Assembly (NCBI GenBank): GCA_009778385.1
Contig: WRJX01000105.1
Coordinates: 145,053-209,052 of the forward strand
DNA: 64,000 nt
From: Candidatus Bathycorpusculum sp.
GTDB lineage: Archaea; Thermoproteota; Bathyarchaeia; Bathyarchaeales; Bathycorpusculaceae
Direction: 5' to 3'
A program made the position numbers and the translations under genes. This document shows positions 18,919-27,781 of the stretch, one piece after another. The stretch's first letter is position 1; every line of letters begins with the position of its first letter. Under the pieces are notes generated by a model. That model did not search any database and was not told the origin of the DNA. It saw nothing but the letters and a program-made list of their open reading frames with translations.

Positions 18919-19427
18919 GGCTGATTTGATGGGCCAGAAAGCCGTTTTAGGCTTGTTTCTAGCTCTTCTCTGATGATTTCTATCAATTTTACATGGTCTT
19001 CTAGCTCTTCCTGTTTTCCGGGTACGTCTTGGTGGGCCTCCACATAATCTCTTAGTTTATTTGCTATTTCGAGATATGGGTCCAGAGTTGAGCTTTCAAA
19101 CACACCTAAATATCCTAAGAGTAGTACAGTGTAAATGGATTTTATTACATTTTCTTTAGACTGCGCTAAAGTCCTATTAAATGAACCCCGGCTTATTTTA
19201 GACTTTGTTAGTCGTAATTTGGCTTTCTCATCGTATTTTAGCTGTTTGCCAGTTATATTTTCGGCTAATATGTCAATTAGCAATGTCTCAAGTTGCGTTT
19301 TGGTTAATTGGCTATTTTTTGCCAGTATTTTTACAATGGGGTCATTTAGGGCTCCATTTAGCCATGCTGTTACGCCATCTTTTAGCTTCAAAACTTGCTT
19401 CTCCTTCTTTATGTTGAATGGATACAA
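18912..19427 (-). CDS. Uncharacterised 171 aa basic/helical protein, possible HTH
   Basis: TTG-start ORF; segment NSQLTKTQLETLLIDILAENITGKQLKYDEKAKLRLTKSKISRGSFNRTLAQSKENVI suggests a DNA-binding helical domain; no family recognised. Confidence 0.65.
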   Translation of the reverse strand: MYPFNIKKEKQVLKLKDGVTAWLNGALNDPIVKILAKNSQLTKTQLETLLIDILAENITGKQLKYDEKAKLRLTKSKISRGSFNRTLAQSKENVIKSIYTVLLLGYLGVFESSTLDPYLEIANKLRDYVEAHQDVPGKQEELEDHVKLIEIIREELETSLKRLSGPSNQPM

Positions 19428-19784
19428 CTTTGTATACTGCCAACACTTTTATAGCTTATTACCCCTAAAATAACTGAAAATTGACCACTAAATCGCCATA
19501 AATTAACGTTTTTATTTAATATAACTGCATTATTATGTTAATTAGCAGCTTATCGGGTAGAATTAGTGCTAAAAAAGTGTTTAAAGGTTAATTTGGAGTT
19601 ATCAATTTAAATTACTATAGTTGTTTTTTGTCTTTTTCTAAACTTTTATGCTAATTACTAATTCCCCCTTTAGGGTTTATTTGCTTGTTTGCTGTTTATT
19701 TTTTCAGCTCAAAACACATTTTCTTTCTCATTATCATTACATTTTTCCTTACTACTTTCAATATAAACGACAATAAATTGACAT

Positions 19785-19935
19785 TGTGATGTCACCTAAT
19801 CACACATAATCACATGTGAATCACACAGAAATCACGTGTTTTTCCATGAAACAGTATGATATCACAGGTTGTGATGGGTTTGTGATGCAAGTGTGATTGT
19901 GATGTGATTTGTGATTAGCGTTATCACAATTACAA
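19785..19935. repeat. Cluster E of TGTGAT/ATCACA repeats (densest)
   Basis: About thirteen TGTGA/TCACA in about 150 bp, e.g. GTTGTGATGGGTTTGTGATGCAAGTGTGATTGTGATGTGATTTGTGAT. Confidence 0.85.
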
Positions 19936-19955
19936 AAGTTTAGGTTTAGCGCTGT

Positions 19956-20789
19956 TTAGATATTTTCTGATAGATGTTTTAACTTGCTAAAAAGCTCTGG
20001 TCTTAAATCTCTAAGCGTAGGAATGAAAGTTTCAGCTGTTCTTAAGTCATGAAAGTCAGCTTCACAGCAAATAAAGTCTTCTTCATCATACTTTGCCTTG
20101 GCTAAAACGTCTCCTGTGGGACTTATAAGACGGCTTCCACCCCAAAATTGTAGGCCTTCTTGAATTCCAGAAAGGTTAACATAGGCAAGATAAGCCGTGT
20201 TTTCTATAGCTCTGGCTGCTGTTAAAATTTCAAAGTAATTTCTGCGTACTGCTGGAGAGGCTGAAATGCATACAATTAGCTGGGCTCCATCTAATCGGGC
20301 AAGCCTGAACACTTCTGGAAAGAAAATATCATAGCAAATAGTTAATCCGATTCTTCCAATGGTAGTGTCAAACACGGCTGGTTGGTAACCTGGACGAAAA
20401 TACCGTTTCTCTTCAAAGACACTGTGCGTAGGTAGATACATTTTATGATATTTACCGATGTAACCTTGGGGACTAACAAGAACTGCAGTGTTGTAAAGTG
20501 TGGCTTTCGTTTTTTGGCTTACTTCAGGCATCCCAAAAATGATGTGAATATCTGCCTTTTTTGCGATGGCTTCAACTTTTTCTACGGATGGCCCAGGAAT
20601 CGGTTCGGCCAGCTCGTAAACTTGATCTTTAATAACATAACTGGTTAGAGACATCTCAGGAAAAATTATCAAATCTGCGCCTTGGCTTTTAGCTTTAAGT
20701 GACAATTCCTCGTATTTTTGAAGATTTACCTGTTTGTCTCCGCGGTTGCTGTTAATTTGGGCAAGAGCCAGCTTAATGTTGTCTTTCAT
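19956..20789 (-). CDS. Carbon-nitrogen hydrolase (nitrilase superfamily)
   Basis: Glu-Lys-Cys triad motifs: IIFPEMSLTSY, KYHKMYLPTHSVFEE, GLTICYDIFFPE. Confidence 0.9.
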   Translation of the reverse strand: MKDNIKLALAQINSNRGDKQVNLQKYEELSLKAKSQGADLIIFPEMSLTSYVIKDQVYELAEPIPGPSVEKVEAIAKKADIHIIFGMPEVSQKTKATLYNTAVLVSPQGYIGKYHKMYLPTHSVFEEKRYFRPGYQPAVFDTTIGRIGLTICYDIFFPEVFRLARLDGAQLIVCISASPAVRRNYFEILTAARAIENTAYLAYVNLSGIQEGLQFWGGSRLISPTGDVLAKAKYDEEDFICCEADFHDLRTAETFIPTLRDLRPELFSKLKHLSENI

Positions 20790-20813
20790 GATCTTCCCCT
20801 TTTTTTAGTAATT

Positions 20814-21647
20814 TCATATTGGAAGCCTGAAATCGTTTCCTACGGTTCTAAAACCAAGTTTAGGCACTATGGGTAGTCGTCGTTTATGCTCATTATTTAA
20901 CCAACGATTTTTAACAGCTTCAACAATGTTTTGCTCAACGTTTAGTTGGTTTGCGATGTCGTCTGTTGGTATGAATCTTTCAAGCCCATAAAGTATGAGG
21001 TCTAAGGTTTCATATTTTATTCCAAGTTCATCCTCAGCTGATTGGTTCGGCCAAAGCGCTGGTGTGGATGGTTTTAACGCGATTGATTCTGGGATTCCAA
21101 GGTTAATTGCAAGTTTGCGGACTTGTGTTTTGTAGAGATCCATTGTGGGTGCTATGTCTGCTGCGCCGTCTCCCCACTTTGTGAAATATCCCATCAAGGT
21201 TTCTGATTTATCAGAGCTTCCACAAACGATTTTGTTAAGCTTGTTTGCGTAATAATAAAGAATAATCATTCGAGTTCTTGCTTTGATGTTTCCTTTACAT
21301 ATTTGATTTTTTTGGTCATATACCGGTATTGCCGTGTAGAAGCTTTCAAGGATAGATGTCATGTCAATCGTTTGAGTTTCAATGTTAAACTGTTTGGCAA
21401 TGGCTTTTGCGTCGTCAATGTCTTTTTGTTTTTTTGTTTCCCCTTCAGGTAATAGTAGTGCCAGAACGTTTTGGTTTCCTAACGCTTTGCTGCATAATGC
21501 CGCGACTGTTGCACTATCGATTCCACCTGAGAGCCCAAGTACGACACCTTTGGCTTGACTGTTGGAAACGTATTCTTTTATAAAACGAATAATTCTTGTT
21601 TCTATTTCGGAGAAGTCCAAGTTTAATACGGAAGGTGTCAACTTCAC
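20814..21647 (-). CDS. nadE: NAD+ synthase
   Basis: GVVLGLSGGIDSATVAALC P-loop, KARTRMIILYYYANKLNKIVCGSSDKSETLMGYFTKWGDGAADIAP. Confidence 0.95.
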   Translation of the reverse strand: MKLTPSVLNLDFSEIETRIIRFIKEYVSNSQAKGVVLGLSGGIDSATVAALCSKALGNQNVLALLLPEGETKKQKDIDDAKAIAKQFNIETQTIDMTSILESFYTAIPVYDQKNQICKGNIKARTRMIILYYYANKLNKIVCGSSDKSETLMGYFTKWGDGAADIAPTMDLYKTQVRKLAINLGIPESIALKPSTPALWPNQSAEDELGIKYETLDLILYGLERFIPTDDIANQLNVEQNIVEAVKNRWLNNEHKRRLPIVPKLGFRTVGNDFRLPI

Positions 21648-21744
21648 GGTTCACGCACGTCTCTCTTTTCATGGGTGGTAGGCAAGTATTTAAGGACAAG
21701 CATAAATATTAAGGGAACATTACATCGATAGTGAAGGTTGTCTC

Positions 21745-22011
21745 ATGGGACGAAGAAGGAAAAAAGTTGTTCATATTCCAAAAAAACGTTTACCTAAATT
21801 CTTCTCGTGCCCTAGGTGCGGAAAAGAAACAGTGCTTGTTGAAATAAATCGGGAAGAAGGTGGTCAAGCTGTTGCGCAATGTAGCAGTTGTGGTCTTAAA
21901 GAAGATTTTCAAGTAAGGCCGGCACAGAGTGAAGTTGACGTTTACTGCATGTTAACTGATCGTGTATACAGTGCATTAAAGCGTACACCTGTAACCAAAC
22001 AAAAAGAGTAA
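21745..22011 (+). CDS. Elf1-like zinc-ribbon transcription elongation factor
   Basis: MGRRRKKVVHIPKKRLPKFFSCPRCGKETVLVEINREEGGQAVAQCSSCGL. Confidence 0.85.
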   Translation: MGRRRKKVVHIPKKRLPKFFSCPRCGKETVLVEINREEGGQAVAQCSSCGLKEDFQVRPAQSEVDVYCMLTDRVYSALKRTPVTKQKE

Positions 22012-22027
22012 CTTGAGAGAATAGCTA

Positions 22028-22780
22028 ATGCTTGGGCGAGTAGAAAAGTATCTCCTTGAAAAAATTGCAGCTGAAAAAACAATTCATATGACACTTATTG
22101 ACCCAGAAAAAATTACTCCTGCCCAAGCTTCCATAGTAGCAGAAAACTCTAAAGACAGTGGAACCACAGCTATAATGATTGGTGGTTCAACATTTTCTTC
22201 ACAGGAACATTTAGATGCAGTAATTCAAGCAATTAAGAAAGCTGTTGATTTGCCCACTATACTTTTCCCAAATAACGTAAGTGGTATCAGTAGATACTCT
22301 GACGCGATATGGTTTATGTCCCTTTTAAACTCTGTAGACCCGTACTTTTTAGTCGGCGCCCAAATTCTAGGTGCACCCTTAATCAAAAAATTTAATATTG
22401 AACCAATTCCTATGGGGTATATTATTGTCGGACAAGGCGGGACAGCAGGGGTCGTCGGTAAAGCTATCGCCATACCATATGATAAACCTGAATTGGCAAC
22501 AGCACACGCCTTAGCAGGGCAATACTTTGGTATGCGATTTATTTATCTTGAAGGTGGCTCTGGAGTAGCGAACCCCGTTCCGCCAGAAATGATTAGAACC
22601 GTAAAAAAATATCTTGACGCTACCTTGATTGTCGGCGGAGGCATCCGAACCCGCGAGCAAGCAGCAGCAGCTGCCCAAGCAGGCGCAGATATTATTGTAA
22701 CAGGAAATCTTATCGAGGTTGCGGATAACAAGCAACGCATCGCTGAGGTTATTGAAGGAATCAAGCAAAAAAGTAAATAG
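22028..22780 (+). CDS. Geranylgeranylglyceryl phosphate synthase
   Basis: HMTLIDPEKITPAQASIVAENSKDSGTTAIMIGGST, FPNNVSGIS, YLEGGSGVANPVPPEM, LIVGGGIRTREQAAAAAQAGADIIVTGNLIE. Confidence 0.93.
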   Translation: MLGRVEKYLLEKIAAEKTIHMTLIDPEKITPAQASIVAENSKDSGTTAIMIGGSTFSSQEHLDAVIQAIKKAVDLPTILFPNNVSGISRYSDAIWFMSLLNSVDPYFLVGAQILGAPLIKKFNIEPIPMGYIIVGQGGTAGVVGKAIAIPYDKPELATAHALAGQYFGMRFIYLEGGSGVANPVPPEMIRTVKKYLDATLIVGGGIRTREQAAAAAQAGADIIVTGNLIEVADNKQRIAEVIEGIKQKSK

Positions 22781-22870
22781 CTGATAATTCTTTGTTGTGA
22801 GTTGGTTTTTTCTTTAGAAAAGCCAAAATACCTTACTGTTAACCTTTCTTGTTTCTTAGAAGGGGATTAT

Positions 22871-25800
22871 TTGAGCAGCAAACTAAGCCAAAGTTATCAA
22901 GATTACATTGATGAAATGAGGCGTCAACTAAAAGAATTATATGCAATTAGTGATAGCGCTAGAGCCAAAGGTTTAGACTCCGCTTTAAAGACTGAATGTA
23001 TCGAGGCTCAGGACATTGCTGACTTGGTTGAGGGTCTTGTTGGACCAAAAAATGTTGCTTTAAGTATCCGTAGATTAAGTAGCCAAATGTCTCGTGAAGA
23101 AGTAGCTTTTAAAGTTGCGCAGGAAATTGCTCAAGGCAAATTCACTATGGCAGGTGAAAAGCAGACACCTGAAGAGTTAGCTGAGCAGGCTATTAGAACT
23201 GCTCTTGCGATTTTCACTGAAGGCTTAACCGCCGCCCCAATTCAGGGCATTGCTCAAGTTAAAATAAAAAGGAACGCTGATCAATCCCGTTACCTAGCAG
23301 TCTATTTTGCTGGTCCCATTCGCTCAGCAGGGGGTACCGATCAAGCTTTAACGCTGGTTGTGGGTGATTATGTGCGTCGGGAGCTAGAGTTAGACACGTA
23401 TAAGCCTACTGACGAAGAGATTTCCCGTTTTATTGAAGAACTGCGGCTCTATGAACGTTCCGTGGGGCGCTTTCAGTATCATATTCCCGATGAAGAACTG
23501 CGTAAAGCCCTAAATCTTGTTCCAATAGAATGCACAGGTACTGAATCAGATCCTGTTGAGGTTTCTTCTTACCGTAACTTGGAGCGTGTAGAAACCAATC
23601 GTGTTCGAGGTGGTGCATTAAGGGTTATTAACGATGGTATTGTTGGTCGTGCGCAAAAAGTGTTTGTAATCATTGACAAGCTAGGCTTTCAAGGCTGGGA
23701 CTGGTTGAGAACGTTCAAAAAAAAATCTGAGAAAAAATCTGGCGGGTTCATGGATGACGTTATCGCGGGAAGACCCATTTTTGCTTTTCCATCAACTCGG
23801 GGAGGTTTTCGGCTTAGATATGGGCGCTCACGTAATACTGGTCTTTCGGCAGTTGGTATTCATCCAGCTACGATGCTTGTGGTTGAAGGCTTTTTAGCGG
23901 CGGGTACACAGATGCGTTTGGAACTTCCTGGTAAGGGCGGTGTTACCATGCCTGTAGATAGCCTCGAAAAACCCGTTGTTTTGCTTAAGGATAATTCTGT
24001 TGTGCGGGTATCGCTTGAAAATTTTCCCGAGGTTAAGGGTAAGATTCAAAAAATCCTTTTTCTTGGTGATATGTTGATTGATTTTGGTGACTTTCTCTAC
24101 TGTAACAAGGCACTATTACCTTCAGGCTATGTGGAAGAATGGTGGGTCAAAGATTTAAAAGGGGCCATAATAACAAAATTTGATGGTGATAACAAGAAAG
24201 CATCTGATGCCTGTTGCCTTCCAGTGCAGCAGCTTGAGGCTTTCCTTGTTAATCCATTCAAAAATAAGCCCACAGTTAAGCAAGCAAATATTATTAGCCA
24301 AAACTTGGACATACCTCTAGCGCCTAACTGTACTCTTTTTTGGTCCAGCCTTTCTACAACTCAAGAAGTTGACTGCCTAAGAAACTGGTTGATTACTTGT
24401 GAAATAACTTCTGATGATGGGTTTGTATGTAACGTAACTGGAACTGCTAGTGATGAAGTTGTAAAGTTGCTTAGAAAAATTTTGTTGCCTCATCGAATTG
24501 TTGAAGGTAACGTTGTTATTGAGGGTGAGGATGCTGCGATTTTTGGTTTTACCCTTGGTTACGGTACGCCTCGATTAAAGGAACCTGTGCGGTCTGATGC
24601 TGTATTAGATTTGCTATCTATCCTTAGTGGTGTGCAGGTTAAGGATAAAGCTCCAAGTTATGTGGGTGGACGTATGGGTAGGCCTGAAAAAGCTAAACAC
24701 CGTGAAATGAGGCCTCTTGTTCATGTGTTATTTCCTGTAGGGTTGGCTGGTGGTGTTCACAGGGATTTTGTTGAGGCTGGAAAAAAAGGGCCAGTGTTTG
24801 TTGAAATAGCTAAACGTAAATGTCCTCAATGTAAATCATACACGTTAAAGGTTCAATGTTCCACCTGTGGTTGTGATACGATTGCGGAAAATTCGTGTCC
24901 CCGTTGTGGTAAAGCCTTAAAGGATAACTATTGTGGTGCATGCAAGACGAAGTCAGTTTTGTATTCTAGGCAGCCTATTAACTTTAAGGAAATGCTTGAA
25001 TCTGCTTGTTCTTCTTTGGGTGTTTCTGCTCCAAAGATGGTTCGTGGCGTTAAAGGGTTAACTAATGAGGATAAGATGCCTGAATTTTTTGAGAAGGGTA
25101 TCTTACGTGCTAAATATGGTGTGTCTACTTATAAAGATGGCACGATCCGTTTTGACGGTACTAACGCTCCTTTAACACACATAACGCCTGCTGAGGTAGG
25201 TGTCTCAGTTGAAAAACTACGTTCGTTGGGTTATGGGTATGATGTTTACGGGAAAGAATTGACCGATACTAATCAGATTCTGGAGTTAAAAATTCAAGAT
25301 GTAGTTATTCCTTGGAAGGCAGGTGAATATTTTATCCAAATTGCAAATTTCATTGATGCTCTGCTTGAGCGTGTCTACAAGTTGCCACGTTTCTATAATA
25401 TTGAAAAGAATGCTGATCTTGTTGGGCAGTTGATTTTCGGTTTGGCTCCTCATACATGTGCCTGTATTCTTGGACGGGTAATCGGCTATACTGACCGTAA
25501 CCTAATTTATGCTCATCCAGTTTGGCACTCTGCTAAGCGTCGAGATTGTGACGGTGATGAAGATGCTATCATGTTGGCCCTTGATACGTTGATTAATTTT
25601 TCACGGCGGTATTTGCCTGCTCAGATTGGTGGAATTATGGATGCTCCAATTTTAATGATTCCTTTTGTTAATACAAAAGAGGTTCAGCGGCAGGCTCACG
25701 ATTTTGATGTGAGTGCAACTTATCCTTTAGAGTTTTATCAAAAGTCTTGGCAGAAAGTTGAAGCTAGATTGATGAGTTCCATTATGGATACAATAAGTCA

Positions 25801-26299
25801 CCGGCTTGGTACTGAAGCGCAGTTTGAAGGGTTTATGTTTACTGTGCCCACTACGAACATCAATTTAGGTAATGCGCAAAGTTCATACAAAGAATTTAAG
25901 TCGATGGTTGATAAACTTAACATGCAGTTAAGTCTCGGTGAACAGATAGAAGCTGTTGATGCTAAGCGTGTCGCGCTTAAAGTTATTAATACTCATTTTA
26001 TGCGTGATATTGCTGGAAACTTGCGTGCCTTCTCAACTCAGTCGTTCCGGTGTAAGAGTTGTAACAAAAAGTTTCGTCGTTTGCCATTGACTGGAAAATG
26101 TTCTTTTTGTGGTGGAAGTTTAACGCTTACGGTTTATCGAGGTAACATTGAAAAGTATTTAGCAGTTGCTCAGCATTTGGTGGATAAATATGGGTTGCCT
26201 AAGTATTACACTCAACGGTTGATTTTAATTAAGGAAGAGCTTTCTTTGATGTTTGATAATAAGAAAGCTAAGCAGGCTACGCTTTTTGATTTTGGTTAA
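22871..26299 (+). CDS. polC: DNA polymerase D (PolII) large subunit DP2
   Basis: YFAGPIRSAGGTDQALTLVVGDYVRRELELDTYKPT, SAKRRDCDGDEDAIMLALD, Cys4 zinc motifs; no intein apparent. Track ORF starts at 22802 (TTG); TTG at 22871 (LSSKLSQSYQ) looks more likely. Confidence 0.95.
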   Translation: MSSKLSQSYQDYIDEMRRQLKELYAISDSARAKGLDSALKTECIEAQDIADLVEGLVGPKNVALSIRRLSSQMSREEVAFKVAQEIAQGKFTMAGEKQTPEELAEQAIRTALAIFTEGLTAAPIQGIAQVKIKRNADQSRYLAVYFAGPIRSAGGTDQALTLVVGDYVRRELELDTYKPTDEEISRFIEELRLYERSVGRFQYHIPDEELRKALNLVPIECTGTESDPVEVSSYRNLERVETNRVRGGALRVINDGIVGRAQKVFVIIDKLGFQGWDWLRTFKKKSEKKSGGFMDDVIAGRPIFAFPSTRGGFRLRYGRSRNTGLSAVGIHPATMLVVEGFLAAGTQMRLELPGKGGVTMPVDSLEKPVVLLKDNSVVRVSLENFPEVKGKIQKILFLGDMLIDFGDFLYCNKALLPSGYVEEWWVKDLKGAIITKFDGDNKKASDACCLPVQQLEAFLVNPFKNKPTVKQANIISQNLDIPLAPNCTLFWSSLSTTQEVDCLRNWLITCEITSDDGFVCNVTGTASDEVVKLLRKILLPHRIVEGNVVIEGEDAAIFGFTLGYGTPRLKEPVRSDAVLDLLSILSGVQVKDKAPSYVGGRMGRPEKAKHREMRPLVHVLFPVGLAGGVHRDFVEAGKKGPVFVEIAKRKCPQCKSYTLKVQCSTCGCDTIAENSCPRCGKALKDNYCGACKTKSVLYSRQPINFKEMLESACSSLGVSAPKMVRGVKGLTNEDKMPEFFEKGILRAKYGVSTYKDGTIRFDGTNAPLTHITPAEVGVSVEKLRSLGYGYDVYGKELTDTNQILELKIQDVVIPWKAGEYFIQIANFIDALLERVYKLPRFYNIEKNADLVGQLIFGLAPHTCACILGRVIGYTDRNLIYAHPVWHSAKRRDCDGDEDAIMLALDTLINFSRRYLPAQIGGIMDAPILMIPFVNTKEVQRQAHDFDVSATYPLEFYQKSWQKVEARLMSSIMDTISHRLGTEAQFEGFMFTVPTTNINLGNAQSSYKEFKSMVDKLNMQLSLGEQIEAVDAKRVALKVINTHFMRDIAGNLRAFSTQSFRCKSCNKKFRRLPLTGKCSFCGGSLTLTVYRGNIEKYLAVAQHLVDKYGLPKYYTQRLILIKEELSLMFDNKKAKQATLFDFG

Positions 26300-26348
26300 C
26301 TAAAGCTTTACAAATAAACTTGCACATTACTGTTGGAGGGGAAATGGT

Positions 26349-26609
26349 ATCACAGGTACGTTTCATCCAAATGCTTACCTAAAAAAAGTTCGTAATGTAC
26401 GATGCGGACTTAGGGCAAGGACAAAGATATTGATGTTTATTGATATCCAGTACTGTAGTGCTAATGAATTAGCTAACAAAACTGGGCTCTCATACAATGT
26501 TGTGATGCATCATTTGCGTTTACTGTGTCGTGAAGGTATTGTTAAACACAAGGGTGGTAGAAGATACGTTTGGTTGCCTACAGGTGTTGGGCAGACGCGT
26601 TTGTCTTGA
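26349..26609 (+). CDS. Small wHTH (ArsR-like) protein lacking a canonical start codon; minimum ORF from ATG at 26433
   Basis: Hand translation in one open frame: ...GTFHPNAYLKKVRNVRCGLRARTKILMFIDIQYCSANELANKTGLSYNVVMHHLRLLCREGIVKHKGGRRYVWLPTGVGQTRLS*. GGAGGGG at 26335-26341. Absent from the ORF track because it is short. Confidence 0.65.
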   Translation: MTGTFHPNAYLKKVRNVRCGLRARTKILMFIDIQYCSANELANKTGLSYNVVMHHLRLLCREGIVKHKGGRRYVWLPTGVGQTRLS

Positions 26610-26913
26610 TTTTTATGAATTTACATGTGCACGGTGCTTGTTGGCATTTTGGGCATTTATGATTGTATTTCTCTAAAGCGGCTTTTTCAAGATCCACATC
26701 TGTGATGTTGGCCAAAGATGCAAGCCATGCTAAGACGTCGGCGAACTCTTTTTCTAAAGCTGTCTTGTTTTCGTTGTTTAGGGCTTCTTTGAGTTCCTGT
26801 AGCTCATCGCTGAGCCATTTGAAGGTTGCCTCAACTCCACGTTCTTTATCACTTTCAATGTATAAGTATTTCATCATTTTTTGAAATTCGCAAATCTGCA
26901 ACTGCGTCACCAA
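26578..26913 (-). CDS. MazG-type nucleotide pyrophosphohydrolase
   Basis: TFKWLSDELQELKEALNNENKTALEKEFADVLAWLASLANITDVDLEKAALEKYNHKCPKC: EExxE/ExxD motifs with a C-terminal Cys cluster. Confidence 0.85.
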   Translation of the reverse strand: MVTQLQICEFQKMMKYLYIESDKERGVEATFKWLSDELQELKEALNNENKTALEKEFADVLAWLASLANITDVDLEKAALEKYNHKCPKCQQAPCTCKFIKIKTNASAQHL

Positions 26914-27032
26914 AGTTAGGTATTGTTTTGCCTATTTTAAACCATTAAGGAAAAGCAGCTGTTTTCTTTACACAACATTAATAATCTACAAGAAATTATG
27001 ATTATCCACTTAACAATAATAGTGGGATGTTA

Positions 27033-27203
27033 ATGAGCAAAAAAAGAAAAGATACAGGTCCAATGCCTGCTGCAAGTGCCGGTTTACTTAGGTTCTTTGA
27101 AGAAGAAACCGAAGGCGTTAAAATTAGACCTGAACTCTTAGTGGTTATTTCTGTTGCTTTAATTGTTGTATCCGTTCTGGCAAAAGTTTTCTTCCCAGTA
27201 TAA
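27033..27203 (+). CDS. Preprotein translocase Sec61-beta/SecG subunit
   Basis: Hand translation MSKKRKDTGPMPAASAGLLRFFEEETEGVKIRPELLVVISVALIVVSVLAKVFFPV*; 56 aa, below the track cutoff. Confidence 0.92.
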   Translation: MSKKRKDTGPMPAASAGLLRFFEEETEGVKIRPELLVVISVALIVVSVLAKVFFPV

Positions 27204-27233
27204 ATCAACAACATTTTTCTTTTCTAAAAATTT

Positions 27234-27527
27234 TTATCTTTGCCTATTTTGCGTTTGTTGTAATACCTCAATTCTTTGAACCGAGTTTAAGTGTAGATAT
27301 AAATCGCCTGTTTCCTCTCTACTTGCTACTTGTGGAATCGGCTGTGCAAGGGTTGAACGTAAAACTATGGCGTCTACTTCTGATAGCCAGATCCCTGCAG
27401 GTCCTTGACTGACTGCTTCTAAAGTGCCCTCAAAACCATAGGCTGAATCCATTATTACTCTAACTTTCTTGCCAACGTTCCTTTCAAGCATATGAAATAT
27501 GGACGGAGGCAAATCTTGCGCTGGCAT
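27234..27527 (-). CDS. Sm/LSm-like protein
   Basis: NVGKKVRVIMDSAYGFEGTLEAVSQGPAGIWLSEVDAI...LYLHLNSVQRIEVL (Sm1/Sm2-like). Confidence 0.75.
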   Translation of the reverse strand: MPAQDLPPSIFHMLERNVGKKVRVIMDSAYGFEGTLEAVSQGPAGIWLSEVDAIVLRSTLAQPIPQVASREETGDLYLHLNSVQRIEVLQQTQNRQR

Positions 27528-27781
27528 AGGCTTTGCAGAATTTATATAATTGTCGTTTTGGGGATAAAACAGTTCTCCCTATTAAAACGCTTTTATGTAT
27601 GATGCATGTTGAGGTTTTAGATTCAAATCATTGTGAGTTTTGAGTTTTTTCTGTCTAAAATTGCCTTGCTTGCTTGTTTGAAATTGTGAAATTTTGTATT
27701 TATTGTCAAAAAAATTTGCCTTAAATTTAAGCTATATTTTAATAACTCTAATAGGTTCAATAGAAAACTAACCTGAGATGT

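Noticed and set aside
16941-19935. CRISPR array interpretation of the repeat clusters
   Set aside because: Units are only 6-7 bp with irregular spacing, both orientations, and no cas genes.
22802-26299. Intein in DP2
   Set aside because: Length (about 1,140-1,165 aa) and continuous conserved motifs are consistent with an intein-free protein.
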